Below are positions 1 through 5,596 of a stretch of 5,596 bases of DNA, piece after piece (position 1 is the stretch's first letter; each line of letters begins with the position of its first letter). Source of the stretch: Pseudomonadota bacterium (GTDB lineage Bacteria > Pseudomonadota > Gammaproteobacteria > Xanthomonadales > Xanthomonadaceae); assembly GCA_023393895.1 (NCBI GenBank), contig JAEXBT010000099.1:1-5596 (forward strand), in the 5' to 3' direction. The translations under genes and the position numbers were made by a program. The notes under the pieces were generated by a model that saw only the letters and a list, made by a program, of their open reading frames with translations, did no database searches and was not told where the DNA came from.

Positions 1-738
1 GTTGGGTGGGGGTGCGGGGTTCGGATCGGGTTGCGATCCGGATTCGGTTTCCGGATCGGCTTCGGGTTCCGCGGCGGACTGGGCGATGGACTCGGCATCG
101 CCATCGGCATCGGACTGTTCCGCCGTCGGCGATGCCGCATCGGTCTCGTCGGCACGGCCGGCACCGGCCGGAATCGGCGCCTGCTCGAAGTCGAGCTGCG
201 GCTCCAGTTCGCCGAAATCCTTCAGCTCGGACAGCGGGGGCAGGTCATCCAGCCGCTTCAGGCCGAAGTAATCGAGGAAGGCACGCGTGGTGCCCAGCAA
301 TTCAGGCCGGCCCGGGACGTCGCGATGGCCGACTGATCGGATCCAGTCGCGCTCTTCCAGTGCCTTGATGATGTTGCTGTTGGTGGCCACGCCGCGGATC
401 TGCTCGATCTCGCCGCGGGTGATCGGCTGGCGGTAGGCGATCAGCGCAAGCGTCTCCAGGGTGGCACGGGTGTACTTGGTGGTGCGCTCGGCCCACAGCC
501 GGGTCACCCACGGATGCACGTCGGGGCGGACCTGGTAGCGCCAGCCGGTGGCGACTTCCACCAGCTCCACGCCGCGGCCTTCGCACTGGCCCTGCAGCTC
601 GGCCAGCGCGGCCTGCAGGCTGCCTTCGGGCGCCGGTTCATCCAGGGTGAACAACGCGGCGAGCTGGGCCACGCTCAGCGGCTGGCTGGCGGCGTGCAGC
701 GCGCCTTCGACGATGCGGGTGACGAGGGTCTGGTCCAT
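1..738 (-). CDS. scpB: Segregation and condensation protein ScpB (C-terminal end cut by window edge)
   Basis: ScpB forms a dimer of tandem winged-helix proteins that binds the kleisin ScpA and regulates the SMC ATPase in the chromosome-organising condensin complex. The visible 246 residues start at the ATG complementary to 736-738 (MDQTLVTRIVEGALHAASQP) and run off the left edge without a stop. The first winged helix covers about residues 1-80. The second, about 88-165, holds the family's conserved core: ATLETLALIAYRQPITRGEI (92-111), IRGV (114-117), GRPELLGTT (143-151) and FLDYFGL (154-160). A disordered tail follows: from residue 196 to the edge there are 14 Asp/Glu and no Lys, Arg or His. 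B. subtilis ScpB is about 197 residues, so this is a long-tailed form. The start lies 25 bases after the scpA stop. No good Shine-Dalgarno is seen, so translation probably depends on scpA. Identity is very secure; only the C-terminal length is unknown. Confidence 0.96.
   Translation of the reverse strand, partial: MDQTLVTRIVEGALHAASQPLSVAQLAALFTLDEPAPEGSLQAALAELQGQCEGRGVELVEVATGWRYQVRPDVHPWVTRLWAERTTKYTRATLETLALIAYRQPITRGEIEQIRGVATNSNIIKALEERDWIRSVGHRDVPGRPELLGTTRAFLDYFGLKRLDDLPPLSELKDFGELEPQLDFEQAPIPAGAGRADETDAASPTAEQSDADGDAESIAQSAAEPEADPETESGSQPDPNPAPPPN
22..40. repeat. Perfect inverted repeat inside the scpB tail coding region
   Basis: CGGATCG (22-28) and CGATCCG (34-40) form a perfect 7-bp stem with a 5-base loop. 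CGGATCG recurs directly at 52-58, and TCCGGA occurs at 37-42 and 50-55. The region encodes the Asp/Glu/Pro/Ser-rich ScpB tail, where Asp-Pro codons (GATCCG) recur, so the repeat may simply follow from low-complexity coding. A structural or regulatory role is not shown. Confidence 0.5.
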
Positions 739-763
739 GGATCGTGGGAGGTCGGGGCGGCGG

Positions 764-1684
764 TCAGGCCGCGGGTTCGGAGGGGGCGTCGGGTTCGGCG
801 GGCGCCTCGTCGAACTCGCTCTCGGGCAGTTCGGCGGGCGCGTCGCGGGTGGCGAGCGACTTCACGTAGATCGGGGCGAGCGGGGCTTCCTGCACGATCT
901 CGACCAGCTGCTCCTTGGCCAAGGTCAGCAGGCCGAGGAAGGTCACCACCACGCCGAGCCGGCCTTCCTCGGCCGCGAACAGCGTCTCGAAGCGGTGGAA
1001 GGCGCCATCGTGCAGGCGGTCGAGCAGCTCGCCCATGCGCTGGCGGACCGAGAGGGCGTCGCGCTTGATCGCGTGCTGGGTGAACAGCTCGGCGCGCTTG
1101 AGCACGTCGTGCAGCGCCAGCAGCATCTCGCGCATGTCCACCTGCGGCGGCTCGCGCAGCGCGCTGCGGTCGGGCATGTGCGCGGGGGCCGCGGCGGTGG
1201 TGTCGCGCTCCTGCCGCGGCAGCCGGTCGATGTCCTCGGCGGCCTGCTTGTAGCGTTCGTATTCCTGCAGGCGGCGGACCAGGTCGGCGCGCGGGTCTTC
1301 CTCCAGCCCTTCCTCGTTCACCGGCCGCGGCAGCAGCATCCGCGACTTGATCTCGGCCAGGATCGCGGCCATCACCAGGTATTCGGCGGCCAGCTCGAAG
1401 CGCATCTCGTGCATGGCCTGGATGTAGTCCACGTACTGGCGGGTGATCTCCGCGACGGGGATGTCGAGGATGTCGAGGTTCTGCCGGCGGATCAGGTAAA
1501 GCAGCAGGTCCAGCGGGCCCTCGAACGCCTCCAGGATGACCTCCAGCGCGTCCGGCGGGATGTACAGGTCCTTCGGGATCTCCAGCACCGGCTGGCCGAG
1601 CACCGTCGCCAGCGGCATCTCTTGCTGCTGGGGTGTCTGCCTGCCATGGGTGTCGGGCGCCTGTGCGGCGGTTTCTTCGGTCAT
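764..1684 (-). CDS. scpA: Segregation and condensation protein ScpA (kleisin)
   Basis: ScpA is the kleisin that bridges the two SMC heads and carries the ScpB dimer in the nucleoid-associated condensin. From the ATG at 1684 the protein is 306 residues and starts [20 protein letters not shown]. The kleisin N-terminal region is unmistakable: [20 protein letters not shown] at 53-72, [13 protein letters not shown] at 76-88, and [20 protein letters not shown] at 99-118, matching the helical bundle that contacts the SMC neck. The middle is a charged linker. The C-terminal winged helix is around 241-275 ([21 protein letters not shown]), followed by an acidic, Pro/Ala-rich tail (278-306). The frame is open upstream to an ATG at 1846, but those 54 residues are Ala/Pro/Arg/Ser-rich with one acidic residue and look non-coding. 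A later ATG (Met23, at 1618) follows AAGAG and is a weaker alternative. Neither the chosen start nor scpB downstream has a strong Shine-Dalgarno. Product is very secure; start is probable. Confidence 0.94.
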   Translation of the reverse strand: MTEETAAQAPDTHGRQTPQQQEMPLATVLGQPVLEIPKDLYIPPDALEVILEAFEGPLDLLLYLIRRQNLDILDIPVAEITRQYVDYIQAMHEMRFELAAEYLVMAAILAEIKSRMLLPRPVNEEGLEEDPRADLVRRLQEYERYKQAAEDIDRLPRQERDTTAAAPAHMPDRSALREPPQVDMREMLLALHDVLKRAELFTQHAIKRDALSVRQRMGELLDRLHDGAFHRFETLFAAEEGRLGVVVTFLGLLTLAKEQLVEIVQEAPLAPIYVKSLATRDAPAELPESEFDEAPAEPDAPSEPAA

Positions 1685-1865
1685 CAATGCGGCAACATCG
1701 GCCAGCCATGCGCTCGGCACGGGGCGGGGCGGTGGAACGTGCAACGCGGGACGATTCAACGCCAAGCGTCCGGACGCGGCAGGCGATGCTGCGGCGATCA
1801 GGTGCGAAGGGCGTGGGAGGCGGCTGCGGGTGGCCGGATGCGCCACGGGGCAAGGCCTCGATGTG

Positions 1866-1883
1866 GCAAGCCTACGGCTTTGC
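1866..1883. repeat. Short imperfect inverted repeat upstream of the yciI promoter element
   Basis: AAGCC (1868-1872) pairs with GGCTT (1876-1880) across a 3-base loop, and the stem continues by two pairs (GC with GC) if T1881 is bulged. It lies about 28 bases upstream of the TAGAAT box, where an operator could sit. It is not followed by a T-run on the plus strand, so it is unlikely to be a rightward intrinsic terminator. Function unknown; a chance hairpin is possible. Confidence 0.35.
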
Positions 1884-1910
1884 GGGCGGGCTGTCCAGCG
1901 CGCGCCTCGC

Positions 1911-1916
1911 TAGAAT
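1911..1916 (+). promoter_or_regulatory. Probable -10 box for yciI-bolA
   Basis: TAGAAT matches five of six bases of the sigma-70 -10 consensus and lies 28 bases before the yciI start codon. This would give a short leader of about 20 bases that includes the ribosome binding site. I see no good -35 hexamer at 16-18 bases upstream (the sequence there is G-rich). The call therefore rests on the -10 alone and its position. Confidence 0.55.
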
Positions 1917-1933
1917 GCGGCAACCATTCCACT

Positions 1934-1937
1934 GGAG
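1934..1937 (+). promoter_or_regulatory. Ribosome binding site of yciI
   Basis: GGAG with a 7-base spacer to the ATG at 1945. It supports this start over the longer open frame that extends upstream to 1633, and the resulting N-terminus also aligns with E. coli YciI. Confidence 0.75.
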
Positions 1938-1944
1938 TTCCGGC

Positions 1945-2244
1945 ATGTGGTACGCGATCGAGGGCCATGACGGACAGGACGTGCTGGACCGGCGCCTGGC
2001 CGCACGTGCCGACCACCTGGCGCGGCTGAAGGCCTTGCAGGACGAAGGCCGCCTGCTGCTGGCCGGCCCGTGCCCGGCGATCGATGCCGAGGATCCGGGG
2101 CCCGCGGGTTTCAGCGGCAGCATCGTCATCGCCGAGTTTCCGTCGCTGGATGCCGCGCGCGCTTGGGCCGATGCCGATCCCTACGTGGCTGCCGGCGTCT
2201 ACCTGAGGGTGGACGTGCGGCCATTCCGCAAGGTGCTGCCGTGA
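1945..2244 (+). CDS. yciI: YciI family protein
   Basis: A 99-residue protein of the YciI family, small ferredoxin-like-fold (dimeric alpha-beta barrel) cytosolic proteins that resemble enzymes but whose reaction is not firmly established. It starts [20 protein letters not shown] and closely matches E. coli YciI (98 residues) as I remember it. Shared blocks include [19 protein letters not shown] (24-42), [11 protein letters not shown] (55-65), [14 protein letters not shown] (73-86) and a C-terminal RPFRKV (92-97). His24 is the position of the family's invariant histidine, proposed to act at the putative active site. The start is fixed by GGAG 7 bases upstream and by length. The TGA stop overlaps the GTG of the downstream bolA-family gene (GTGA), so the two are almost certainly co-transcribed and translationally coupled. 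The divergent neighbour is scpA. Family assignment is very secure; biochemical role is unknown. Confidence 0.95.
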   Translation: MWYAIEGHDGQDVLDRRLAARADHLARLKALQDEGRLLLAGPCPAIDAEDPGPAGFSGSIVIAEFPSLDAARAWADADPYVAAGVYLRVDVRPFRKVLP

Positions 2245-2546
2245 ACACGCCCACCGGCCACACCGAGGCCGACATCCCGCGCCTCAACCCCGGACGTATT
2301 GAACGCATGCGCGAGATGCTGACCACGGCCTTCGCGCCCGAGCTGCTGGAGATCACCGACGACAGCGCCCGGCACGCCGGCCATGGTGGTGGTGCACACG
2401 GCCATGGCCACTTCAGCGTGCGCATCGTCAGCGCGGCGTTCGCGACGATGCCACCGCTGGCGCGCCACCGCGCCATCTATGAGGCGCTCGGTTCGATGAT
2501 GCGCGATGACATCCATGCGCTCGCCATCGATGCGCGGGCACCCTGA
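2241..2546 (+). CDS. bolA: BolA family protein
   Basis: A 101-residue BolA-family protein. BolA proteins form [2Fe-2S]-bridged complexes with monothiol glutaredoxins and act in iron/redox regulation; E. coli BolA is also reported to bind DNA and affect cell shape. The visible BolA core runs from [20 protein letters not shown] (19-38) through the His loop, [10 protein letters not shown] (58-67), [11 protein letters not shown] (73-83) and the C-terminal [10 protein letters not shown] (89-98). RHRAIY corresponds to E. coli RHRMIY, with His76 at the conserved cluster-ligand position. Start is the GTG at 2241, with AAGG 7 bases upstream, inside the end of yciI; the stop codon of yciI shares this GTGA. 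An internal ATG at Met23 would cut into the first helix. The loop at 45-57 holds five histidines (45, 48, 53, 55, 57), more than usual. It could equally be called a generic BolA/IbaG paralogue; bolA is favoured by the C-terminal HALAI block. Confidence 0.92.
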   Translation: MNTPTGHTEADIPRLNPGRIERMREMLTTAFAPELLEITDDSARHAGHGGGAHGHGHFSVRIVSAAFATMPPLARHRAIYEALGSMMRDDIHALAIDARAP

Positions 2547-2568
2547 GCCGCGCATCCACGGGCCGCCT

Positions 2569-2574
2569 TATACT
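2569..2574 (+). promoter_or_regulatory. Possible -10 box upstream of smc (distal)
   Basis: TATACT matches five of six bases of the -10 consensus, 23 bases after the bolA stop and 114 bases before the smc start codon. No recognisable -35 lies at the usual distance, which would overlap the bolA stop. If used, transcription would begin near 2581 and give smc a leader of about 110 nucleotides. It competes with the proximal candidate built on TTGACG at 2626. Confidence 0.4.
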
Positions 2575-2577
2575 CGC

Positions 2578-2600
2578 CTGTCGGGGTGCGAATCCCGCAG
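2578..2600. repeat. Hairpin with GCGA tetraloop after bolA
   Basis: CTG (2578-2580) and CGGGGT (2582-2587) pair with ATCCCG (2592-2597) and CAG (2598-2600), with T2581 bulged and one G-T pair, closing on GCGA, a GNRA-type tetraloop. It is followed by mixed sequence rather than an immediate T-run, so it is not a canonical intrinsic terminator, though it could attenuate transcription leaving bolA. The block GGGGTGCGAATCCCG also resembles a tRNA T-arm, but no other tRNA part is present. Confidence 0.45.
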
Positions 2601-2606
2601 TATCGC

Positions 2607-2631
2607 CGTCAATAAAATCAATAAGTTGACG
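2607..2631. repeat. Perfect 6-bp inverted repeat, candidate operator in the smc upstream region
   Basis: CGTCAA (2607-2612) and TTGACG (2626-2631) are perfect inverted copies separated by 13 bases. The right arm coincides with the best -35-like hexamer upstream of smc. The spacer is AT-rich and also contributes a direct repeat, TCAATAA at 2609-2615 and 2618-2624. The arrangement suits a dimeric regulator that would occlude the promoter, but no specific regulator is recognised. Confidence 0.4.
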
Positions 2632-2652
2632 TAATAATTTAATCCAAATACT
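2626..2652 (+). promoter_or_regulatory. Candidate proximal promoter of smc in an AT-rich island
   Basis: TTGACG (2626-2631) matches five of six bases of the -35 consensus. The best following -10-like hexamer is AATACT (2647-2652, four of six) at a 15-base spacing, shorter than the ideal 17; at exactly 17 bases the hexamer is poor. The surrounding 2611-2650 has only 7 G/C in 40 bases, against a strongly GC-rich window, which supports a promoter or melting/bending region. Exact start is uncertain. Confidence 0.45.
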
Positions 2653-2654
2653 CA

Positions 2655-2673
2655 CCCGCGGACCCTGCGCGGG
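2655..2673 (+). repeat. GC hairpin in the smc leader
   Basis: CCCGCG (2655-2660) and CGCGGG (2668-2673) form a perfect 6-bp all-G/C stem with a 7-base loop, ending 15 bases before the smc ATG. The palindrome CGGGCCCG follows at 2674-2681. Only a weak GGA (2681-2683) precedes the ATG as a ribosome binding site. In the mRNA the stem would sit beside the ribosome landing site and could limit initiation. Confidence 0.45.
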
Positions 2674-2688
2674 CGGGCCCGGACCTTC

Positions 2689-5596
2689 ATGCGCCTTTCC
2701 ACGATCAAGCTCGCCGGTTTCAAATCCTTCGTCGATCCGACCACGCTGCACCTGCCGACCAACATGACCGGCGTGGTCGGCCCGAATGGCTGCGGCAAGT
2801 CCAACATCATCGACGCGGTGCGCTGGGTGATGGGCGAATCCTCGGCCAGTCGCCTGCGCGGCGACAACGCCACCGACGTGATCTTCTCCGGCTCGAGCGC
2901 GCGCAAGCCGGTCTCGCAGGCGACGGTCGAGCTGGTCTTCGACAACAGCGACCACGCCATCAGCGGCGAGTTCGCGGCGTTCAACGAGATCTCGGTCAAG
3001 CGCACGGTCGGCCGCGACGGCCACAGCACCTATTACCTCAACGGCGCCAAGTGCCGGCGCAAGGACATCACCGACCTGTTCCTCGGCACCGGGCTGGGGC
3101 CGCGCAGCTACTCGATCATCGAGCAGGGGATGATCTCGCAGGTTATCGAGGCCAAGCCCGAGGAGCTGCGCGTCTACCTGGAGGAGGCTGCCGGTATCTC
3201 CAAGTACAAGGAGCGCCGCCGCGAGACCGAAAGCCGGATCCGCTCGACCCGCGAGAACCTCGACCGCCTGAGCGACCTGCGCGACGAGGTCGGCAAGCAG
3301 CTGACCCACCTGGCGCGGCAGGCGCGGCAGGCCGAGCAGTACACCACGATCCAAGGCGAGCGAAAGGTCAAGGATGCCGAATGGAAGGCGCTGCAGTACC
3401 GCGCGCTGGATGCCGACCTGCAGCAGCACCGGCAGGCGCTGGCCGCCGACGAGACCCGGCTCGAGCAACTGGTGGCCGAGCAGCGCCAGGCCGAGCGAGA
3501 GATCGAGACCGGGCGCGAGCGCCACCAGCAGTCGGTCGATGCCCACGCGCAGGCGCAGGCGGAGGTCTATCGCGTCGGCGGGGTGCTGGCGCGGCTCGAG
3601 CAGCAGATCCAGCACCAGCACGAACTCGCCACCCGGCTGGCGACCGCGCGCGATGAGGCGCAGGCGGCGCTGGCCGACGTGGTCGCCCACATCGGCAGCG
3701 ACGAGGGCGCGCTGGCCGGCCTGCAGTCGAGCCTGGCCGAGGCCGAGCCGCGGCTGGCCGGGTTGCGCGAAGCCGATGGCGCCGGTCAGGCGGCGCTGAA
3801 GGATGCCGAGGCGAAGTTGGCCGACTGGCAGCAGCGCTGGGACGTGCAGAACCGGGAGCAGGCCGAGGCCGCGCGCGCCGGCGATGTCGAGCGTACCCGC
3901 GTGGATTACCTTGACCGGCAGCTGCTCGATGCCGAGCGTCGCCGCGAGAAGCTGGCCGCCGAGCAGGGCCAGTTCGACCTTGAGGCGCTGGCCGCCGCGT
4001 TCGCCGACATCGAGCGTCGCCACGAGGAACACAAGGCCGGCATCGACACCCTCCAGGCCGATGTGGATGCGCGCAAGCAATCGGTGTCGCAGCTGCAGGA
4101 CGAGCAGCGCCAGCTGCAGGCGCAGCTCGCCGAGGCGCGCAAGTCGGCGCAGGAAAAGCGTGGCCGGCTGTCCTCGCTGGAAACCCTGCAGGCCGCCGCA
4201 CTCGGGCAGGAGCACGGCGCCGCGGTCGCCTGGTTGCGCCAGCATGGCCTGGCCGAGGCGCCGCGCGTGGGCGAACGCATCCGTGTCGAATCCGGCTGGG
4301 AGCAGGCGGTCGAGGGCGCGCTCGGGCAGATGATCGAGGGTGTCCTGGTCGAAGCCCCGGAAGCACTGGTCGATGCGCTGGGCGAGCTGAGCGAAGGCCG
4401 GCTCACCCTGGTCGCGCCGGAGGCCGGCGAAGCTGGTTTCGCAGCGACCTCGCTGGCCGCCAGGGTGGAAGGCCCGCTGGCGATCCGCCGCATGCTGGCC
4501 AACCTGCACGGCGCCGAGACGCTGGCCGATGCGCGCGCGTTGCTGCCGCAGCTGCCCGACGGCGCCTCGGTCATCACCCGCGCCGGTGAGCGGTTGGGGG
4601 CCGGATGGGTACGCGTGCTGCGTACCGGTGCGGCCAAGCAGGGTGCGCTGTTGCGCGAGCGCGAGATCCAGTCGCTGCGCGGCGAGATCGACGCCCTGCA
4701 GGCGCAGGACAAGGCGCTGGAGGAACAGATCGCCGGGCTGCGCCAGCGCGCGCTGGAGGCCGACCAGGCCCGCGAGGACGCCCAGCGCACGCTGTACCAG
4801 TCGCATCGCAGCGTGTCGGAACTGGCCGGCCAGCTGCAGAGCCACAAGGGCCGCGTCGAGTCCGCAAGGGGCCGGCTGTCGAACATCGACAGCGAGCTGG
4901 CGCAGATCGCCCAGGCCAGCGCAGAAGGCCAGGCCCAGGTGCGCGACGCGCGCGAGAAGCTGGAAGCCGCGATCACGCGGATGGCCGGGTTGCAGGATGC
5001 ACGCAGCCGTCTGGAGGAAGAACGCAAGACCCTTGCCGAGGCGCGCGATGCCGCCCGCGAGCGTGCCCGCGAGGCACGCGATGCCGCGCATGCGTTGACG
5101 CTCACCGTCGAGACCCAGCGCACCCAGATGGCCTCGCTGACCCAGGCGCTCTCGCGCATGGCGCAGCAGCGTGGACAGCTCGACAGCCGGCTGGGCGAAC
5201 TCGCCTCGCAGTTGTCGGAGGGCGATTCGCCGGTGAAGGCACTGGAGGCCGAGCGGCAGTCGGCGCTGGACGAGCGCGTGCGCGTGGACCAGAAGCTGGC
5301 CGAGGCGCGCGCCGGGCTGGAAGGCATCGAGTCCGAGCTGCGCGGTTTCGAGCAGACCCGCCAGCAGCGCGCTGCGCAGGCGCTGCAGCAGCGCGAGGCG
5401 ATCAGCCAGCGCAAGCTGGACCAGCAGGCGGCGATGATCGCGGCCAACCGGCTGTCGGCGGAGGTCGGCGAAGCCGGCTTCGTGCTGGCCGATGTCATCA
5501 ACAGCCTTGTCGAGGATGCCGATGCCGCGGTCTGGGAAAAGGCGGTCGGCGACTTCGATGCCAGGCTACGTCGGCTCGAGCCGGTCAACCTGGCGG
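2689..5596 (+). CDS. smc: Chromosome segregation protein SMC (C-terminal end cut by window edge)
   Basis: SMC is the long coiled-coil ATPase of the bacterial condensin: two subunits dimerise at the hinge, their heads are bridged by ScpA, and ATP binding and hydrolysis drive DNA loop organisation. The 969 visible residues start MRLSTIKLAGFKSFVDPTTL. The N-terminal head shows Walker A GPNGCGKS at 31-38, WVMGE at 46-50, LRG at 56-58, FLGTGLGPRSYSIIEQG at 131-147 (Gln146 in the Q-loop) and YLEEAAGISKYKERR at 163-177. The first coiled coil spans roughly 180-500, rich in Ala, Glu, Gln and Arg. The hinge spans roughly 505-650, including GWEQAVEGALG and the closing GERLGAGWVRVL near 632-643. The return coil runs to about 955. 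The window ends at RRLEPVNLA (961-969), just before the C-terminal head with the signature LSGGEKAL-type motif and Walker B. Related SMCs are about 1,170 residues, so about 200 are missing. No frame break is seen. Identification is certain. Confidence 0.98.
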   Translation, partial: MRLSTIKLAGFKSFVDPTTLHLPTNMTGVVGPNGCGKSNIIDAVRWVMGESSASRLRGDNATDVIFSGSSARKPVSQATVELVFDNSDHAISGEFAAFNEISVKRTVGRDGHSTYYLNGAKCRRKDITDLFLGTGLGPRSYSIIEQGMISQVIEAKPEELRVYLEEAAGISKYKERRRETESRIRSTRENLDRLSDLRDEVGKQLTHLARQARQAEQYTTIQGERKVKDAEWKALQYRALDADLQQHRQALAADETRLEQLVAEQRQAEREIETGRERHQQSVDAHAQAQAEVYRVGGVLARLEQQIQHQHELATRLATARDEAQAALADVVAHIGSDEGALAGLQSSLAEAEPRLAGLREADGAGQAALKDAEAKLADWQQRWDVQNREQAEAARAGDVERTRVDYLDRQLLDAERRREKLAAEQGQFDLEALAAAFADIERRHEEHKAGIDTLQADVDARKQSVSQLQDEQRQLQAQLAEARKSAQEKRGRLSSLETLQAAALGQEHGAAVAWLRQHGLAEAPRVGERIRVESGWEQAVEGALGQMIEGVLVEAPEALVDALGELSEGRLTLVAPEAGEAGFAATSLAARVEGPLAIRRMLANLHGAETLADARALLPQLPDGASVITRAGERLGAGWVRVLRTGAAKQGALLREREIQSLRGEIDALQAQDKALEEQIAGLRQRALEADQAREDAQRTLYQSHRSVSELAGQLQSHKGRVESARGRLSNIDSELAQIAQASAEGQAQVRDAREKLEAAITRMAGLQDARSRLEEERKTLAEARDAARERAREARDAAHALTLTVETQRTQMASLTQALSRMAQQRGQLDSRLGELASQLSEGDSPVKALEAERQSALDERVRVDQKLAEARAGLEGIESELRGFEQTRQQRAAQALQQREAISQRKLDQQAAMIAANRLSAEVGEAGFVLADVINSLVEDADAAVWEKAVGDFDARLRRLEPVNLA

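Larger units (their letters stand above)
1685..1944. other. Divergent intergenic region between scpA and yciI
   Basis: This 260-base gap separates the leftward scpA-scpB pair from the rightward yciI-bolA pair and should hold promoters for both. On the plus strand there is a TAGAAT -10-like element at 1911-1916 and a short inverted repeat upstream of it (1866-1883). On the minus strand I found no convincing -10/-35 pair; TTGAAT (complement of 1754-1759) has no matching -10. Reading frames cross the whole gap on both strands, as expected in GC-rich DNA, but none has recognisable protein content. If scpA really began at 1846, the gap would shrink to 98 bases. Confidence 0.6.

Noticed and set aside
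739..763. GGGAGG next to the scpB start as a ribosome binding site
   Set aside because: The GGGAGG is on the plus strand. On the scpB (minus) strand it reads CCTCCC, so it cannot pair with the 16S anti-Shine-Dalgarno.
675..1853. 392-residue minus-strand open frame overlapping scpA and the start of scpB
   Set aside because: Off-frame reading of the clear scpA gene, Arg/Pro/Ala/Gly-rich and without motifs.
548..2029. 493-residue plus-strand open frame crossing scpB, scpA and the divergent gap
   Set aside because: It is antisense to both scpB and scpA, crosses their boundaries and runs into the yciI start in another frame. No protein-like conservation is visible.
2578..2600. A tRNA gene or fragment suggested by the T-arm-like block
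   Set aside because: No acceptor stem, D-arm, anticodon arm or CCA end can be placed around it, so it is not called as a tRNA.
2428..5091. Very long (887-residue) open frame on the minus strand opposite smc
   Set aside because: It lies antisense to an unmistakable smc frame. Its Leu/Gly/Ala/Arg/Gln-rich composition is what reverse reading of GC-rich Ala/Glu/Gln/Arg codons gives, and no domain is recognisable. GC-rich DNA rarely contains stop codons by chance.
3906..5588. 560-residue Ser/Ala/Arg-rich open frame on the minus strand inside smc
   Set aside because: Another shadow of smc; composition is almost entirely Ser, Ala, Arg and Cys, with no motif and no plausible upstream signal.
1..5596. 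Mobile element, CRISPR array, defence or other novel system
   Set aside because: Every sizeable frame with protein-like content is a recognised core gene, composition is uniform apart from the short smc upstream island, and there are no transposase or integrase motifs, terminal repeats or spaced direct-repeat arrays.

Overview
The window is high-GC DNA carrying five chromosomal housekeeping genes. It most resembles the Xanthomonadaceae/Lysobacteraceae (Xanthomonas, Stenotrophomonas, Lysobacter or Luteimonas type). That assignment rests on remembered similarity of the SMC, ScpA and YciI proteins, the high GC content and a TAGAAT-type promoter element. The family is a moderately confident inference, and no genus can be named.

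Layout, left to right. On the minus strand, scpB (positions 1-738, C-terminal end cut off by the left edge) lies just downstream of scpA (764-1684), so the two read leftward as scpA-scpB with a 25-base gap. A 260-base divergent intergenic region (1685-1944) follows. On the plus strand, yciI (1945-2244) and a bolA-family gene (2241-2546) overlap by four bases. After a 142-base regulatory gap (2547-2688) with a strikingly AT-rich core comes smc (2689 to the right edge). smc is cut off after 969 codons, just before its C-terminal ATPase half.

How the genes work together. smc, scpA and scpB encode the ATPase, the kleisin and the winged-helix dimer of the bacterial SMC-ScpAB condensin, which organises and segregates the chromosome. 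All three lie within about 5.6 kb, with scpAB and smc on opposite strands. Between them sits a translationally coupled pair: a small YciI-family enzyme-like protein and a BolA-family protein, a family that partners monothiol glutaredoxins in iron-sulphur and redox regulation. Nothing in the sequence ties this pair to condensin function beyond position.

I see no mobile element, CRISPR array, RNA gene or previously undescribed system. The parts most worth a second look are the smc upstream region (AT-rich island, an inverted repeat overlapping a TTGACG box, two hairpins), the long uncharged-to-acidic tail of ScpB, the histidine-rich loop of the BolA protein, and the co-location of all three condensin genes.
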